Source: Schaalia odontolytica
GTDB lineage: Bacteria; Actinomycetota; Actinomycetes; Actinomycetales; Actinomycetaceae
NCBI RefSeq assembly: GCF_024584435.1
Contig: NZ_CP102197.1
Coordinates: forward strand, 558,001 to 622,000
Reading direction: 5' to 3'
DNA length: 64,000 bases
The first letter of the stretch is position 1, and the number at the start of each line of letters is the position of its first letter. The position numbers were made by a program, and so were the translations under genes. A model generated the notes under the pieces. It saw only the letters and a list, made by a program, of their open reading frames with translations. It did not search any database and had not been told where the DNA came from. This document shows positions 33,867 through 43,916 of the stretch, piece by piece.

Positions 33867-34694
33867 ATGGCGAATTTCACCGCTGCCGATGTGAAGGCGC
33901 TGCGTGAGCAGACCGGCGCCGGCATGATGGATGTGAAGAAGGCCCTGACCGAGGCCGATGGCGACGCCGAGAAGGCGCTGGAGATCATCCGTCTGAAGGG
34001 CCTGAAGTCCCTGTCCAAGCGCGAGGGTCGCCAGGCGGCCGCCGGCCTGCTCGCGGCCACGACCGACGGCACCGTCGGCGTGCTCGTCGAGGTCAACTCC
34101 GAAACGGACTTCGTGGCCAAGAACCAGAAGTTCATCGACTTCGCGAACGAGGTCCTGGACGCCGCCGTGACGTCCGCGGCCGCCGACCTGGATACCCTGC
34201 TCGCCGCCCCCATGGGCGAGGGCACCGTGAAGGACCGCTTGGACGCCTTCGCCGCGATCATCGGTGAGAAGCTGCAGATCGGCCGCATCGTGCGCGTCGA
34301 GGGCGAGAACGTCGACCTCTACCTGCACCAGACGAACCCCGACCTGCCCCCGCAGGTGGGTGTCTTCGTCGTCACCGATGCGGCCGGCAAGGCGGTCGCT
34401 CACGATATCGCGATGCACGTTGCCGCCTACATGCCGGCCTACCTGGATCGCGACGCGGTGCCTGCCGACGTGCTTGACAAGGAGCGCGCGACCCTCGAGA
34501 AGATCACCCTCGAGGAGGGCAAGCCCGCCAACATTGTCCCCAAGATCGTTGAGGGTCGCCTCAACGCGTTCTACAAGGACAACTGCCTCGTCGATCAGGC
34601 CTTTGCACGTGACCCCTCGAAGTCCGTGGCTCAGGTTCTGAAGGAGGCCGGCGCGCATGTGACCCAGTTCGTGCGCGTCCACGTCGGCGCCTGA
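33867..34694 (+). CDS. tsf: Elongation factor Ts
   Basis: A 275-residue EF-Ts, the nucleotide exchange factor for EF-Tu. The N-terminal UBA-like domain has ADVKALREQTGAGMMDVKKA (residues 6-25), and the core has the TDFVAKN motif that contacts EF-Tu. Length is normal. GAGAGGAA lies before the ATG. It ends at a strong terminator. Confidence 0.97.
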   Translation: MANFTAADVKALREQTGAGMMDVKKALTEADGDAEKALEIIRLKGLKSLSKREGRQAAAGLLAATTDGTVGVLVEVNSETDFVAKNQKFIDFANEVLDAAVTSAAADLDTLLAAPMGEGTVKDRLDAFAAIIGEKLQIGRIVRVEGENVDLYLHQTNPDLPPQVGVFVVTDAAGKAVAHDIAMHVAAYMPAYLDRDAVPADVLDKERATLEKITLEEGKPANIVPKIVEGRLNAFYKDNCLVDQAFARDPSKSVAQVLKEAGAHVTQFVRVHVGA

Positions 34695-34724
34695 TTGACT
34701 CGGTCGTCGCCTTGGCGACAGTTG

Positions 34725-34756
34725 GGAGCGGCCCCGCCTCACGGCGGGGCCGCTCC
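34725..34756 (+). terminator. Hairpin terminator after tsf
   Basis: GGAGCGGCCCCGCC / GGCGGGGCCGCTCC, a perfect 14-bp stem with a 4-base loop. A smaller palindrome GTCGCCTTGGCGAC lies just upstream. Confidence 0.8.
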
Positions 34757-34768
34757 TGGCTTTACGGG

Positions 34769-34774
34769 TAGTAT
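34769..34774 (+). promoter_or_regulatory. -10 hexamer of pyrH operon
   Basis: TAGTAT 13 bases after the tsf terminator and about 50 bases before the pyrH ATG, with AAGGAGAAG in between. Confidence 0.45.
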
Positions 34775-34822
34775 GGTCACTAACCGTTTCGCCCTGCCGG
34801 GCCGTCACTAAGGAGAAGCGTC

Positions 34823-35533
34823 ATGTCGACCCACCGCCGCGTTTTGCTCAAGCTATCTGGAGAGGCATTCGGAGGTGGAACGATTGGGCTGGATCCGTCG
34901 GTTGTGCGCGATATCGCCGAGCAGGTGGCGCGCGCGGTTCGCGAAGGAGTACAGGTCGCCATCGTCGTCGGCGGTGGTAACTTTTTCCGCGGCGCCCAGC
35001 TCGCCCGAGAAGGCCTCGAACGCTCGCGCGCCGACTACATGGGGATGCTCGGAACGGTCATGAATGCCCTCGCGCTGCAGGATTTCGTCGCTCAGGCGGG
35101 CGTTCCCGCTCGCGTGCAGACGGCGATCACGATGGCTCAGGTTGCCGAGCCGTACCTGCCGCTTCGCGCGATTCGACACCTGGAGAAGGGGCGGGTCGTC
35201 GTCTTCGGAGCGGGCGCGGGTTTGCCCTACTTCTCGACGGACACGGTCTCTGCCCAGCGCGCGCTGGAGATTCACTGCGATGAGCTCCTCGTTGCGAAGA
35301 ATGGCGTGGATGGTGTGTACGACGACGACCCGAACCGCAATCCCGATGCGCGGCGATTCGATACCCTCACCTACTCGGAGGCGCTGCGGCGGGACCTGAA
35401 GGTGATCGACGGCTCCGCGTTGGCGCTGTGCCGCGACAACGGCCTGACGACGCGCATCTTCGGTATGGGGGGCGAGGGTGCGGTCACCCGCGCGCTCATG
35501 GGCGACGAAATCGGTACGCTAGTGACAGCGTGA
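34823..35533 (+). CDS. pyrH: UMP kinase
   Basis: A 236-residue bacterial UMP kinase of the amino acid kinase fold, phosphorylating UMP to UDP. Motifs: LLKLSGEAF (residues 8-16), [10 protein letters not shown], the UMP-site run [30 protein letters not shown], and [22 protein letters not shown] precedes the ATG. It leads pyrH-frr-cdsA-rlmN. Confidence 0.96.
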   Translation: MSTHRRVLLKLSGEAFGGGTIGLDPSVVRDIAEQVARAVREGVQVAIVVGGGNFFRGAQLAREGLERSRADYMGMLGTVMNALALQDFVAQAGVPARVQTAITMAQVAEPYLPLRAIRHLEKGRVVVFGAGAGLPYFSTDTVSAQRALEIHCDELLVAKNGVDGVYDDDPNRNPDARRFDTLTYSEALRRDLKVIDGSALALCRDNGLTTRIFGMGGEGAVTRALMGDEIGTLVTA

Positions 35534-35571
35534 TATAACCTTCAGAGACGACCTACGTTAAGGAGCACACA

Positions 35572-36129
35572 GTGATCGACGATATTCTCCTCGAGGCAGA
35601 GGACAAGATGGATAAGGCTGTCGACTCGGCGAGCCACGAGTTTGCAAACATCCGGACCGGACGTGCGACCTCTTCCATGTTCGAGCAGCTCATGGTTGAC
35701 TACTACGGCGCGCCGACGCCGATGCAGCAGCTGGCGAGCTTCCAGATCCCGGAGGCGCGCACCGTCCTGATTTCTCCCTTTGATCGCACGGCGACCCAGG
35801 AGATCATCCGCACGCTGCGCGAATCGGACCTGGGTGTCAACCCCACCGACGACGGCAACGTCGTGCGCGTGGTGCTGCCCGCCCTGACCGAGGAGCGCCG
35901 TAAGGAGTACGTCAAGCAGGCCAAGAGCAAGGCCGAAGACGGGCGTGTCTCCGTGCGCGGCGTGCGCAGGAAGGCCAAGGACCAGCTGGACCGCCTCAAG
36001 AAGGACGGGGAGGTATCGGAGGACGACACCGCGCGTGCGGAGAAGTCTCTCGACGCGATGACGAAGGCTCACACCGACAAGATTGACAAGATGCTCGCCA
36101 CGAAGGAAAGCGAACTGCTGACGATCTGA
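35572..36129 (+). CDS. frr: Ribosome recycling factor
   Basis: A 185-residue RRF, which splits post-termination ribosomes with EF-G. Motifs: KMDKAVDSASHEFANIRTGR (residues 12-31), YYGAPTPMQQLASF, and the C-terminal three-helix run with RRKAKDQLDRLKKDGEVSED. The GTG at 35572 follows AAGGAG. The stop overlaps the cdsA ATG (TGATG). Confidence 0.96.
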   Translation: MIDDILLEAEDKMDKAVDSASHEFANIRTGRATSSMFEQLMVDYYGAPTPMQQLASFQIPEARTVLISPFDRTATQEIIRTLRESDLGVNPTDDGNVVRVVLPALTEERRKEYVKQAKSKAEDGRVSVRGVRRKAKDQLDRLKKDGEVSEDDTARAEKSLDAMTKAHTDKIDKMLATKESELLTI

Positions 36130-37040
36130 TGGCCTCACCGGATCAATCGTTTCTCGCCCGCGTCTTTTCCCCGGGGCCCACTCGCGTGCACCAGCCGACG
36201 AGTGGGGCGACGGGGAAGGCGGGGCGCAACCTCCCGCAGGCGGTCACGACGGCCATCGTCCTCATCGTCGCGGTTGCCGTTCCGCTGTTCACCTCGCTGC
36301 CCGCCTTCGTCGGGGTCATCGGCTTCGTGTGCCTGATCGGCATCTGGGAACTGGCGGGAGCCTTTGCGCGCATGGGCGTCACCCTCGCGGTGACGCCGCT
36401 GTACGTCGGCGCCATCGGCATGGTGACATGCGCCTGGTGGTTGGGCAGCGAGGGCATGCTCTTCGCCCTGTACATCACGGTCTTCGTGTGCGCCGCGTGG
36501 CGCCTGCTTGACCGCAGACAGGAATCGCGCATGAGCGACGTCGTCTCCTCGGCATTCACTGCACTCTACGTGCCCTTCCTGGCCTCGTTCGTCGTGTTGA
36601 TGCTGGCCGCCTGGCGCTCGCCGTGGGTGTTCGTCGTCTTTGAGTTGATGGTCATTGCCAACGACACGGGTGGATGGGCGCTCGGTGTCCTCTTCGGTAA
36701 GCACCCGATGGCTCCGGCTCTGTCGCCGAAGAAGTCGTGGGAGGGCTTCGCCGGGTCCGCGCTCACCTCGACCGCCGTGGGCGTCGTCGGCCTCTGGCTT
36801 CTCGGCGCCTCCTGGTGGTGGGGAGTCGTCGCGGGAGTCGCCATTGCTTTCGTTGGCACGATGGGCGACCTCACTGAGTCGCTGATCAAACGCGAGGCCG
36901 GCCTGAAAGATATGTCGCAGATCCTTCCCGGGCACGGCGGTGTTCTCGACCGGGTCGATGCGCTGCTCATGAGCGCACCGGTGGCCTACTTCATCTTCGC
37001 GTGGGCGCTGCCGGGTATTTCGTGGGAGTCGAGCCATTGA
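36129..37040 (+). CDS. cdsA: Phosphatidate cytidylyltransferase
   Basis: A 303-residue polytopic membrane enzyme making CDP-diacylglycerol from phosphatidate and CTP. About seven or eight hydrophobic segments are seen, and the C-terminal CDP-transferase signature is present ([19 protein letters not shown], then DRVDALL). It would use the phosphatidate made by the PlsC at 8.9 kb. ATG overlaps the frr stop; the rlmN start overlaps its own stop. Confidence 0.93.
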   Translation: MASPDQSFLARVFSPGPTRVHQPTSGATGKAGRNLPQAVTTAIVLIVAVAVPLFTSLPAFVGVIGFVCLIGIWELAGAFARMGVTLAVTPLYVGAIGMVTCAWWLGSEGMLFALYITVFVCAAWRLLDRRQESRMSDVVSSAFTALYVPFLASFVVLMLAAWRSPWVFVVFELMVIANDTGGWALGVLFGKHPMAPALSPKKSWEGFAGSALTSTAVGVVGLWLLGASWWWGVVAGVAIAFVGTMGDLTESLIKREAGLKDMSQILPGHGGVLDRVDALLMSAPVAYFIFAWALPGISWESSH

Positions 37041-38305
37041 TCCAGTCCACGAGAAGAAGCCGTCGTGACGGTGGACGCCGCGACCCGCGAGTCTCCCTCG
37101 CCGGGGAGTCGGCGCGCCGGGAGGTTCGGCCCACCGACCAGCCCCCGGAGGGCGCCACTCACAGGGACGCCAAGCCGGTGCTGTCCTTTACGGCCAAGCG
37201 CCGAGGCAAGGCACCATCTCACCTGGCTGACCTTGACAGCGCCGCGCGCAAGCAGGTCGTGAAGGACCTCGGCTTTCCGGCCTTTCGAGCCGATCAGCTC
37301 TCCCGCCACTACTTTTCTCATTTCGAGGCCGATCCGGCGCGGATGAGCGACATTCCAGCCGGGATGCGCGAGGCCGTGGCCGAGGCGCTCCTGCCGCACC
37401 TGGTGACGAAGGTCGTCTCGCTCGAGGCGGACGGAGGGCGCACGATCAAGGACCTGTGGCGACTCTACGACGGAGCTCAGGTCGAGTCGGTGCTCATGCG
37501 CTACCCCCAGCGTACGACTCTGTGCGTCTCTTCCCAGGCGGGCTGCGGCATGGCCTGTCCTTTCTGCGCGACGGGACAGATGGGTCTGACTCGCAACCTC
37601 TCGACGGCTGAGATCGTGGATCAGGTGCGGGCCGCGCAGGCATCGTGCCGCGACGGGGCGTTGGCGGGAGGGCCCACGACCCTGTCCAACGTGGTCTTTA
37701 TGGGGATGGGGGAGCCGCTGGCCAACTACAAGACGGTTGTCGCTGCGCTGCATCGGTTGATCGATCCTGCGCCCGAGGGCTTCGGCATGAGCGCACGAAA
37801 CATCACGGTGTCGACCGTCGGACTGGTTCCCGCGATCAAGAAGCTCGCCGGCGAGGGAATGCCGGTGACGCTCGCCGTGTCGTTGCATGCGCCGGATGAT
37901 GATCTCAGGGACGACCTGATTCCGATCAATTCGCGTTGGAAGGTCGGCGAGCTTCTCGATGCTGCTCGCGGTTACTTTTTGGCAACGGGGCGCCGAGTTT
38001 CGATCGAGTACGCGTTGATCAAGGACATGAACGATCAGGAGTGGCGCGCTCAGCTGCTGGCGGACGAGCTCAATAGGCGCGGGCACGGGTGGGTACACGT
38101 CAATCCGATTCCTTTGAACCCGACCCCCGGCTCGATTTGGACGGCGTCGACGCGGCGTGCCCAGCATGCGTTCGTGTCGCGGCTGCGTGACAACGGCATC
38201 GCGACCTCCATTCGTGACACGCGAGGCTCGGACATCGACGGCGCCTGCGGCCAGCTGGCGACGGCGCACTCCGGGGGTGCCTCGATGCGACAGGAGAAAG
38301 CGTGA
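37037..38305 (+). CDS. rlmN: 23S rRNA/tRNA adenine-C2 methyltransferase
   Basis: A 422-residue radical SAM enzyme that methylates A2503 of 23S rRNA and A37 of some tRNAs. The cluster motif CGMACPFC and the resolving Cys near the C-terminus (IDGACGQL) are present, as are VFMGMGEP and VSLHAPDD. The TTG at 37037 overlaps the cdsA stop (TTGA) and has GGGAG upstream, so it is chosen; it leaves about 60 residues of charged, disordered head. A GTG at 37178 would remove that head and is possible. Confidence 0.93.
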   Translation: MIQSTRRSRRDGGRRDPRVSLAGESARREVRPTDQPPEGATHRDAKPVLSFTAKRRGKAPSHLADLDSAARKQVVKDLGFPAFRADQLSRHYFSHFEADPARMSDIPAGMREAVAEALLPHLVTKVVSLEADGGRTIKDLWRLYDGAQVESVLMRYPQRTTLCVSSQAGCGMACPFCATGQMGLTRNLSTAEIVDQVRAAQASCRDGALAGGPTTLSNVVFMGMGEPLANYKTVVAALHRLIDPAPEGFGMSARNITVSTVGLVPAIKKLAGEGMPVTLAVSLHAPDDDLRDDLIPINSRWKVGELLDAARGYFLATGRRVSIEYALIKDMNDQEWRAQLLADELNRRGHGWVHVNPIPLNPTPGSIWTASTRRAQHAFVSRLRDNGIATSIRDTRGSDIDGACGQLATAHSGGASMRQEKA

Positions 38306-38435
38306 GTGAGCGGCGAGCGTTCCGGCGCGAGAGAAGCGCGGGCTTTTGGCCTACGCTATCGGGTAGCCTCTGGTTGGGGACTGCGGGCGCGGTCGATGAG
38401 TATCTTTGTGCCAGGACAGAGAATTAGGAGTAGTG

Positions 38436-38984
38436 ATGACTGAGTTTCCTACGGTGAGTATCTTCTCGAAGGGCTATGACCGCGCTCAGGTTGACGCGTT
38501 CTTTGAAGATGCGCGGCGCGCGTACGAGGGTGGGGTTCCGCCCGAGCAATTCAGTGCCGAGCAGGTGCGCCTGGCGACGTTTGAGCTCAAGAGCCGGGGC
38601 TACAGCATCGACGCTGTTGACGGTGCGATGAATCGCCTTGAGGCTGCCTTCGTCAACCGGGATCGAGCGGATTCGGTCGCGGCCGACGGCGAGGCCGCCT
38701 GGTATGACCGAGTTGCCGACCGTGCGACCACCCTCTATCCCAGGCTCCAGAGACCGCGCGGTGAGCGCTTCTCTCACCCGACGTCGGGACGCGGGTACGC
38801 GTGCGAGGAGGTTGACGACCTGTTGGATCGTATCGCGGCCTACTTTGACGAGGCCGCAGAGTTGACCGCGGACGAGATCCGCCACGTGACCTTCCGTCCC
38901 AAGCGCGGCAAGAAGGCGTACGCGGAGGGGCCGGTGGATGCCTACCTGGGGCGTGCGGTCGAGATTCTTCTCGCGGTTGACTGA
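38436..38984 (+). CDS. DivIVA-domain protein
   Basis: A 182-residue protein with two copies of the DivIVA N-terminal-like motif: FSKGYDRAQVDAFFEDAR (residues 9-26) and a second, GRGYACEEVDDLLDRIAAYF, around 120-139. Each is followed by a short helical segment with an RxATF/RHVTF element. There is no long coiled coil as in true DivIVA/Wag31, so it may be a soluble adaptor to polar growth. TTAGGAG precedes the ATG. Its stop overlaps the dxr ATG, an unexplained coupling of a cell-pole-type protein with isoprenoid synthesis. Confidence 0.8.
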   Translation: MTEFPTVSIFSKGYDRAQVDAFFEDARRAYEGGVPPEQFSAEQVRLATFELKSRGYSIDAVDGAMNRLEAAFVNRDRADSVAADGEAAWYDRVADRATTLYPRLQRPRGERFSHPTSGRGYACEEVDDLLDRIAAYFDEAAELTADEIRHVTFRPKRGKKAYAEGPVDAYLGRAVEILLAVD

Positions 38985-40255
38985 TGAGTGATTCGTGCTC
39001 TCCTCACGGCGAAACGATCCCCGTCGTCCTGCTGGGCTCGACCGGATCGATAGGAACGCAGGCACGCGAGGTCATTGAGGCTCACCGCGGGCGCTTTGAC
39101 GTCGTGGGCTTGAGCGCGGGCGGATCGACGCTGGGTGAGCTCGCCGCGCAGATTGTCGCGTTGAAACCGTCGTTCGTCGCGGTGGCGCGTGATGTGCGCA
39201 GCCAGCTGGAGGCGGCCGTGCGGGAGCTGGGGGCACGGTGCCCCGAGGTGTTCGTGGGCGCGCAGGCATCGGTCGAACTGGTGCGGGCGAGCGCCGAGCT
39301 CGTCGGCACCGACCCGGGTCGCCCTCGCCTCGTCGTTCTCAACGGTATCACCGGCGGCGTGGGACTGCCGGCGACGCTTGCGGCCCTGCAATGCGGAGCA
39401 CGCCTGGCGCTGGCGAATAAGGAATCCCTGGTCGTGGGCGGAGCGCTCGTGCGGGACGCGATGCGTTTTCCGGGCCAGATCGTCCCCGTCGACTCCGAGC
39501 ATTCGGCCATCGCGCAGGCGTTGGCGTCGGGCGTCCACGAGAAGGGGCTGACCTCGCCGCGTTTGTCGGGGCGTTCGGAGGTTGCGCAGATCGTCCTGAC
39601 TGCGTCGGGTGGGCCCTTCCGCGGACGAAGCCGTGCCCAGCTGCGGGGCGTGCGTGCCGAACAGGCCCTCGCCCATCCGACGTGGCAGATGGGTCCGGTC
39701 GTCACGATCAACTCTTCGACGCTGGTCAACAAGGGGTTGGAACTCATCGAGGCACACCTCCTGTTCGACGTCGAGCCGAGCAACATCGTTGTGACGATTC
39801 ACCCGCAGTCGATTGTTCACTCGATGGTCACCTGGCAGGACGGGGCGACGACGCTCCAGGCCTCACCTCCCGACATGCATCTGCCGATCGCGCTGGGGTT
39901 GACGTGGCCAGAACGCCTGGTCGGCGTTGAGGAACCGCTCACGTGGCGCGATGCGTCGTCGTGGACGTTCGAGCCGATTGATGCCGAGACGTTCCCGGCG
40001 CTCGAGCTGGCACGTTTCGCCGTGGGCGCGTCTGCGACCCACCCGGCTGTCCTCAATGCGGCAAACGAGGTCCTCGTCGACGCGTTCTTGGCCGGTGCTG
40101 TCCCGTGGCTCGCGATCGTCGACACGGTGTCGGCGGTTCTCCAGGAGCACGAGGGAGTTGCCGCCCCCTCGCTTGATGACATTGTGGCGGCGCAAGAGTG
40201 GGCGGTTCGTCGCGCACACGAAGTGGTGCGCGCTGGCCGATGGAAGGATATGTGA
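38984..40255 (+). CDS. dxr: 1-deoxy-D-xylulose 5-phosphate reductoisomerase
   Basis: A 423-residue Dxr, the second enzyme of the MEP isoprenoid pathway. Motifs: NADPH loop GSTGSIG (18-24), NKESLV, PVDSEHSAI, TASGGPFR, and INSSTLVNKGLEL-type metal/substrate segment. Length is slightly above usual because of a short insert around residue 180. ATG overlaps the DivIVA-like stop; the rip GTG follows immediately. Confidence 0.95.
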   Translation: MSDSCSPHGETIPVVLLGSTGSIGTQAREVIEAHRGRFDVVGLSAGGSTLGELAAQIVALKPSFVAVARDVRSQLEAAVRELGARCPEVFVGAQASVELVRASAELVGTDPGRPRLVVLNGITGGVGLPATLAALQCGARLALANKESLVVGGALVRDAMRFPGQIVPVDSEHSAIAQALASGVHEKGLTSPRLSGRSEVAQIVLTASGGPFRGRSRAQLRGVRAEQALAHPTWQMGPVVTINSSTLVNKGLELIEAHLLFDVEPSNIVVTIHPQSIVHSMVTWQDGATTLQASPPDMHLPIALGLTWPERLVGVEEPLTWRDASSWTFEPIDAETFPALELARFAVGASATHPAVLNAANEVLVDAFLAGAVPWLAIVDTVSAVLQEHEGVAAPSLDDIVAAQEWAVRRAHEVVRAGRWKDM

Positions 40256-41497
40256 GTGGGTTCGGTTTTGGGCATCGTCGTTATCGTTGTCGGCATTCTC
40301 GCCTCGGTGGCGCTGCACGAGCTGGGACACATGATTCCCGCGAAGAAGTTCGGCGTGCTCGTCCCCGATTACGCGGTGGGTTTCGGTCCGGCCCTGTGGA
40401 AGAAGAAGATCGGGGAGACCACCTACGCGCTGCGTGCCATCTTGTTGGGCGGATACGTCAAGATCATCGGCATGTATGCCCCCGCCCGTGCGGGCACGCG
40501 CCTGGTGGGGCGTAGCGGTAAGCCGACGCTCGCCCAGGAGGCTCGGCAGGGCTCCGCGGAGGAGATCCCAGCGGGGCAGGAGTCGCGCGCCTTCTACCTG
40601 CTGAGCGCGCCGAAGAAGATCGCCGTCATGCTGGGCGGGCCCCTCATGAACCTGCTGATCTGCGTCGTGCTCTCGGCCGTCACCATGATGGGAATTGGCG
40701 CACCCACTCCGTCGCGTACGATCGCCGATGTGCCGGCGACGGTGAGCACGCCGGGCGGCGAACTGGCGTCGCCGGCGCATGAGGCCGGGGTTCTGCCCGG
40801 CGACACCGTCGCGGCGTGGAACGGCACGCCCGTGTCCTCCTTCTCCCAGTTGCAGCAGCTGATCGGAGCGACCCCCGAGGGCGAGGCCGGCGTCCTCAGC
40901 GTCGAGCGCGAGGGAACACGCCTTGACCTGACTCTCACCCCGGTGACGGGGGCAAGCGGCGGACGCATCGTGGGGATTACGGCCGGTTACGAGTACGTAT
41001 CAGCGTCGGTGGGCGAGGTAGCGAGCGCGAACTGGCAGATGTTGACCGGCACGCTCGCGGTTGTCGGCAGGTTGCCGGTGGCCGTGTGGGAGGTTGGTCG
41101 CTCGGTGTTCACTGATGCGCCGAGGGATGCCTCTGGTGTCGTCTCCGTCGTCGGTGTGGGGCGCTTGGCCGGGGAGGTGACGGGGGATTCCCAGGCGTTG
41201 GGCCTGCGCGATACCCGCCAGGTCGTGGCCGTCCTGTTGAGCCTGTTGGCCTCGCTCAATATGGCGCTCTTCGTTTTCAACCTGATCCCCCTGCCGCCCC
41301 TGGACGGAGGACACATCGTGGGCGCGCTCTTCGAGGGAGCGCGGCGCCAGGTGGCGCGCCTGCGAGGCGCGAGCGACCCCGGGCCCGCGGACACCGCTCG
41401 TCTGGTGCCCCTGACGTGGGCGGTTGGCTCCCTCCTGGTGGCCATGAGCGTGATCCTCATCGTCGCTGATATCGTCAAGCCGATTAGCCTGGGCTGA
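40256..41497 (+). CDS. rip: Site-2 protease family RIP metalloprotease
   Basis: A 413-residue intramembrane metalloprotease (RseP/Rip1 type) that cleaves anti-sigma factors or membrane proteins. The zinc motif HELGH (21-25) lies in the first transmembrane helix, a PDZ domain spans about residues 165-245 (AGVLPGDTVAAWNG), and the third metal ligand is in PLPPLDGGH (LDG 349-351). Three or four transmembrane segments are visible. GTG start follows the dxr stop without a gap. Conserved dxr-rip-ispG order. Confidence 0.94.
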   Translation: MGSVLGIVVIVVGILASVALHELGHMIPAKKFGVLVPDYAVGFGPALWKKKIGETTYALRAILLGGYVKIIGMYAPARAGTRLVGRSGKPTLAQEARQGSAEEIPAGQESRAFYLLSAPKKIAVMLGGPLMNLLICVVLSAVTMMGIGAPTPSRTIADVPATVSTPGGELASPAHEAGVLPGDTVAAWNGTPVSSFSQLQQLIGATPEGEAGVLSVEREGTRLDLTLTPVTGASGGRIVGITAGYEYVSASVGEVASANWQMLTGTLAVVGRLPVAVWEVGRSVFTDAPRDASGVVSVVGVGRLAGEVTGDSQALGLRDTRQVVAVLLSLLASLNMALFVFNLIPLPPLDGGHIVGALFEGARRQVARLRGASDPGPADTARLVPLTWAVGSLLVAMSVILIVADIVKPISLG

Positions 41498-41504
41498 TCG
41501 GGTG

Positions 41505-41520
41505 GCGTCCGGCCGGACGC
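41505..41520 (+). terminator. Short palindrome after rip
   Basis: GCGTCCGGCCGGACGC, a perfect 16-base palindrome (6-bp stem with a 4-base loop), eight bases past the rip stop; weak terminator candidate. Confidence 0.3.
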
Positions 41521-41588
41521 GGCGGGGCGCGAAAGCGACTCTGACCACGTGATCGTTGCCCGCGTGGGACTGTTCGTCCCGTGTGCGC

Positions 41589-41594
41589 GATAAT
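41589..41594 (+). promoter_or_regulatory. -10 hexamer, leaderless ispG
   Basis: GATAAT six bases before the GTG at 41601, matching the ftsY arrangement. Confidence 0.5.
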
Positions 41595-41600
41595 GGGCCG

Positions 41601-42788
41601 GTGAGTGAAATCAATCTTGGTATGCCCGGCGCCTCTTCGGCTCCCTTCCCGCGCAAGCCCACGCGCCAGATCATGGTCGGCGACACGCCTGTGGGTGGAG
41701 GCGCTGCGGTGTCGGTGCAGTCGATGACGACGACGAAGACGCACGACATCGGTGCGACCCTGCAGCAGATCGCGGAACTAACGGCCGCCGGCTGCGACAT
41801 TGTTCGCGTGGCTTGCCCGACCGATAAGGATGCCGATGCGTTGGCGGTCATCGCCAAGCAGTCGCGTATCCCCGTCATCGCCGACATTCACTTCAAGCCG
41901 AAGTACGTGTTCCAGGCGATCGAGGCCGGCTGCGGTGCCGTCCGAGTCAACCCCGGCAACATCCGTCGCTTTGACGATCAGGTGAAGGACATCTGCAAGG
42001 CCGCCTCCGACCACGGAACGTCCCTGAGGATCGGGGTCAACGCGGGGTCTTTGGACCCGCGCCTGCTCAAGAAGTACGGTCGCGCGACTCCCGAGGCCTT
42101 GGTGGAGTCGGCGATCTGGGAGGCCTCCCTCTTCGAAGAGAATGACTTTCATGACTTCAAGATTTCCGTGAAGCATCACGATGTTCTGACGATGATCCAG
42201 GCCTATCGAATGCTGTCCGAGGCGGGGGACTGGCCGCTTCACCTGGGCGTGACTGAGGCGGGGCCGGCTTTCCAGGGGACCATCAAGTCGGTGTCGGCCT
42301 TCTCGATTCTCCTCGCGGAGGGCATCGGTGACACCATTCGCGTTTCGCTGTCGGCCCCTCCCGTGGAGGAAGTCAAGGTGGGCACGAAGATGCTCGAGTT
42401 CATGGGCCTGCGCGACAAGACGCTCGAGATCGTCTCCTGCCCGTCGTGCGGACGGGCGCAGGTGGATGTGTGGACGCTCGCCGAAGAAGTCACCGAAGGC
42501 TTGAAGGACCTGACGGTTCCGTTGCGGGTCGCCGTCATGGGCTGCGTCGTCAACGGTCCCGGCGAGGCTCGCGAGGCCGACCTTGGCGTGGCCTCGGGTA
42601 ACGGCAAGGGCCAGATCTTCATTCGCGGCGAGGTCGTGGAGACCGTCCCCGAGGACCAGATCGTGGAGACCCTCATCAGGCGCGCGGGCGCCCTCGCCGA
42701 AGAACTCGGATTGGAACCCGGTTCGGGTAGCGTCGAGGTCGCTCCGGTGAGCGCCCCCCAGGCCAAGCTCCCCGGAATCGACTTCTGA
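41601..42788 (+). CDS. ispG: 4-hydroxy-3-methylbut-2-enyl diphosphate synthase
   Basis: A 395-residue 4Fe-4S enzyme of the MEP pathway that makes HMBPP. The TIM barrel has [24 protein letters not shown] and ADIHFKPKY; the cluster cysteines are in CPSCGR and in GCVVNGPGE. The GTG at 41601 lies six bases after GATAAT. Works downstream of Dxr; cluster loading may use the ErpA encoded at 4.2 kb. Confidence 0.95.
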   Translation: MSEINLGMPGASSAPFPRKPTRQIMVGDTPVGGGAAVSVQSMTTTKTHDIGATLQQIAELTAAGCDIVRVACPTDKDADALAVIAKQSRIPVIADIHFKPKYVFQAIEAGCGAVRVNPGNIRRFDDQVKDICKAASDHGTSLRIGVNAGSLDPRLLKKYGRATPEALVESAIWEASLFEENDFHDFKISVKHHDVLTMIQAYRMLSEAGDWPLHLGVTEAGPAFQGTIKSVSAFSILLAEGIGDTIRVSLSAPPVEEVKVGTKMLEFMGLRDKTLEIVSCPSCGRAQVDVWTLAEEVTEGLKDLTVPLRVAVMGCVVNGPGEAREADLGVASGNGKGQIFIRGEVVETVPEDQIVETLIRRAGALAEELGLEPGSGSVEVAPVSAPQAKLPGIDF

Positions 42789-42824
42789 GCCTGCGTCGTC
42801 ACCCTCGAAGAAAAGGAGCGCAGC

Positions 42825-43328
42825 ATGCGCATTCAGACTCTCGTTGGACTTTCCCTCGTCGCGGGCGCGTGCGCGCTGGCCGCTTCGGGCTTTCCGCGTC
42901 GGATCGGCCTGACCGCCTCGCAGGCAGACGTGTCTCTCCCGGGTGACCTGATCCTGCCCGGAGCCAACGTTATCGTTGACCGAGGGGTGGCGATCGATGC
43001 TCCCTCGTCCGTGGTGTGGGACGTGCTGGGGCGCGCCTTCGAACCCGACGACGAGTCGACGATCATCGAGATCCGCGATGAGGATTACATCCTCATGCGC
43101 GTCGCGCCGCCCGCCTCCCCGCAGGGCACGCCGGCGTCGGGCACCTGCGTGATCGCCTTGCTTCCCCTCTCACCGGGCCGCACGCTCGTCCACATCCGAG
43201 AACGCCACGAGGTCAGCGGGCGCGAGCGCGCGCTCGTGTGGGCGGGAGTGAGCGCCGAGTCGGCCTCATCGTGGTCGATGCTGCGCGATCTGCGCGACGC
43301 CTGCGTGGCGGGCGTCGTCGACGCCTGA
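42825..43328 (+). CDS. SRPBCC-like protein with N-terminal hydrophobic segment
   Basis: A 167-residue protein. A hydrophobic N-terminus (residues 6-22) may be a signal anchor. The rest resembles the START/SRPBCC lipid-binding fold: VDRGVAIDAPSSVVWDVLG (residues 51-69) is the typical first strand and helix, followed by strands and a C-terminal helix with DLRDACV. The family is weakly conserved and the ligand unknown. AAAAGGAG precedes the ATG; 36 bases after ispG, so probably in its operon. Confidence 0.55.
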   Translation: MRIQTLVGLSLVAGACALAASGFPRRIGLTASQADVSLPGDLILPGANVIVDRGVAIDAPSSVVWDVLGRAFEPDDESTIIEIRDEDYILMRVAPPASPQGTPASGTCVIALLPLSPGRTLVHIRERHEVSGRERALVWAGVSAESASSWSMLRDLRDACVAGVVDA

Positions 43329-43373
43329 GACCGTTTCTTCCGCTCGAATGGACATCATCCCGGGGCGATGCTG

Positions 43374-43379
43374 TAGTAT
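43374..43379 (+). promoter_or_regulatory. -10 hexamer before small membrane protein gene
   Basis: TAGTAT about 54 bases before the ATG at 43433, upstream of AAGGGGGA. Confidence 0.4.
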
Positions 43380-43432
43380 CGGTGGGTACGCAACGCCAAC
43401 GGGGATGTTGCTCTCGTCCGAAGGGGGATGGA

Positions 43433-43852
43433 ATGGTCACCAGCTCGACCGCGCCGCTCGTTGTTGTGGGATTGTCGATCGCATTCCTGTGGGCGTGGGC
43501 GTGGTGCGGGGTGGGAGCCAGCGCGCGGCGGATGTCTCTTCGTCTTGAGCTTTCCGACGGCGACGCGCCCGGGGAAGTGTTCCGTGTCGTGTGGCCTCTC
43601 ATGCCCTTCCTGTCGGTCAGCTGGTTCGTGGTAGCCGACATTGTGGGGCGCGAAGCGCGCGGCCTTGACGTGCTGGGTTCGTGCGCGATCCTCGTCTCTA
43701 TCTTCGCGCTCATGACCCTCCTGGCGATTCAGTCGCTCTACCTGGGTGGGCTTCCTGAGTGGGCCTACCCGGGGTGGATGGCTCGCCGCTACTACCGTGC
43801 GCATCCCCAGGCGCGCGAGGCCGAGCTCGGTTCGGTGGCCGACGTGGCCTAG
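43433..43852 (+). CDS. Three-span membrane protein of unknown function
   Basis: A 139-residue protein with three predicted transmembrane helices (about residues 8-28, 50-70 and 79-103) and a short basic tail. No family is recognised. The ATG at 43433 is chosen because AAGGGGGATGGA precedes it. It has its own promoter-like hexamer and is followed by proS with a separate leaderless promoter. Confidence 0.6.
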   Translation: MVTSSTAPLVVVGLSIAFLWAWAWCGVGASARRMSLRLELSDGDAPGEVFRVVWPLMPFLSVSWFVVADIVGREARGLDVLGSCAILVSIFALMTLLAIQSLYLGGLPEWAYPGWMARRYYRAHPQAREAELGSVADVA

Positions 43853-43904
43853 GGGCTGCTTCCCGCGTCGGTGGTGCCACTCGCCCAGCGGGCGCGAAGT
43901 AACG

Positions 43905-43910
43905 TACTCT
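43905..43910 (+). promoter_or_regulatory. -10 hexamer, leaderless proS
   Basis: TACTCT six bases before the ATG at 43917; no ribosome-binding sequence. Confidence 0.5.
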
Positions 43911-43916
43911 TGGACC

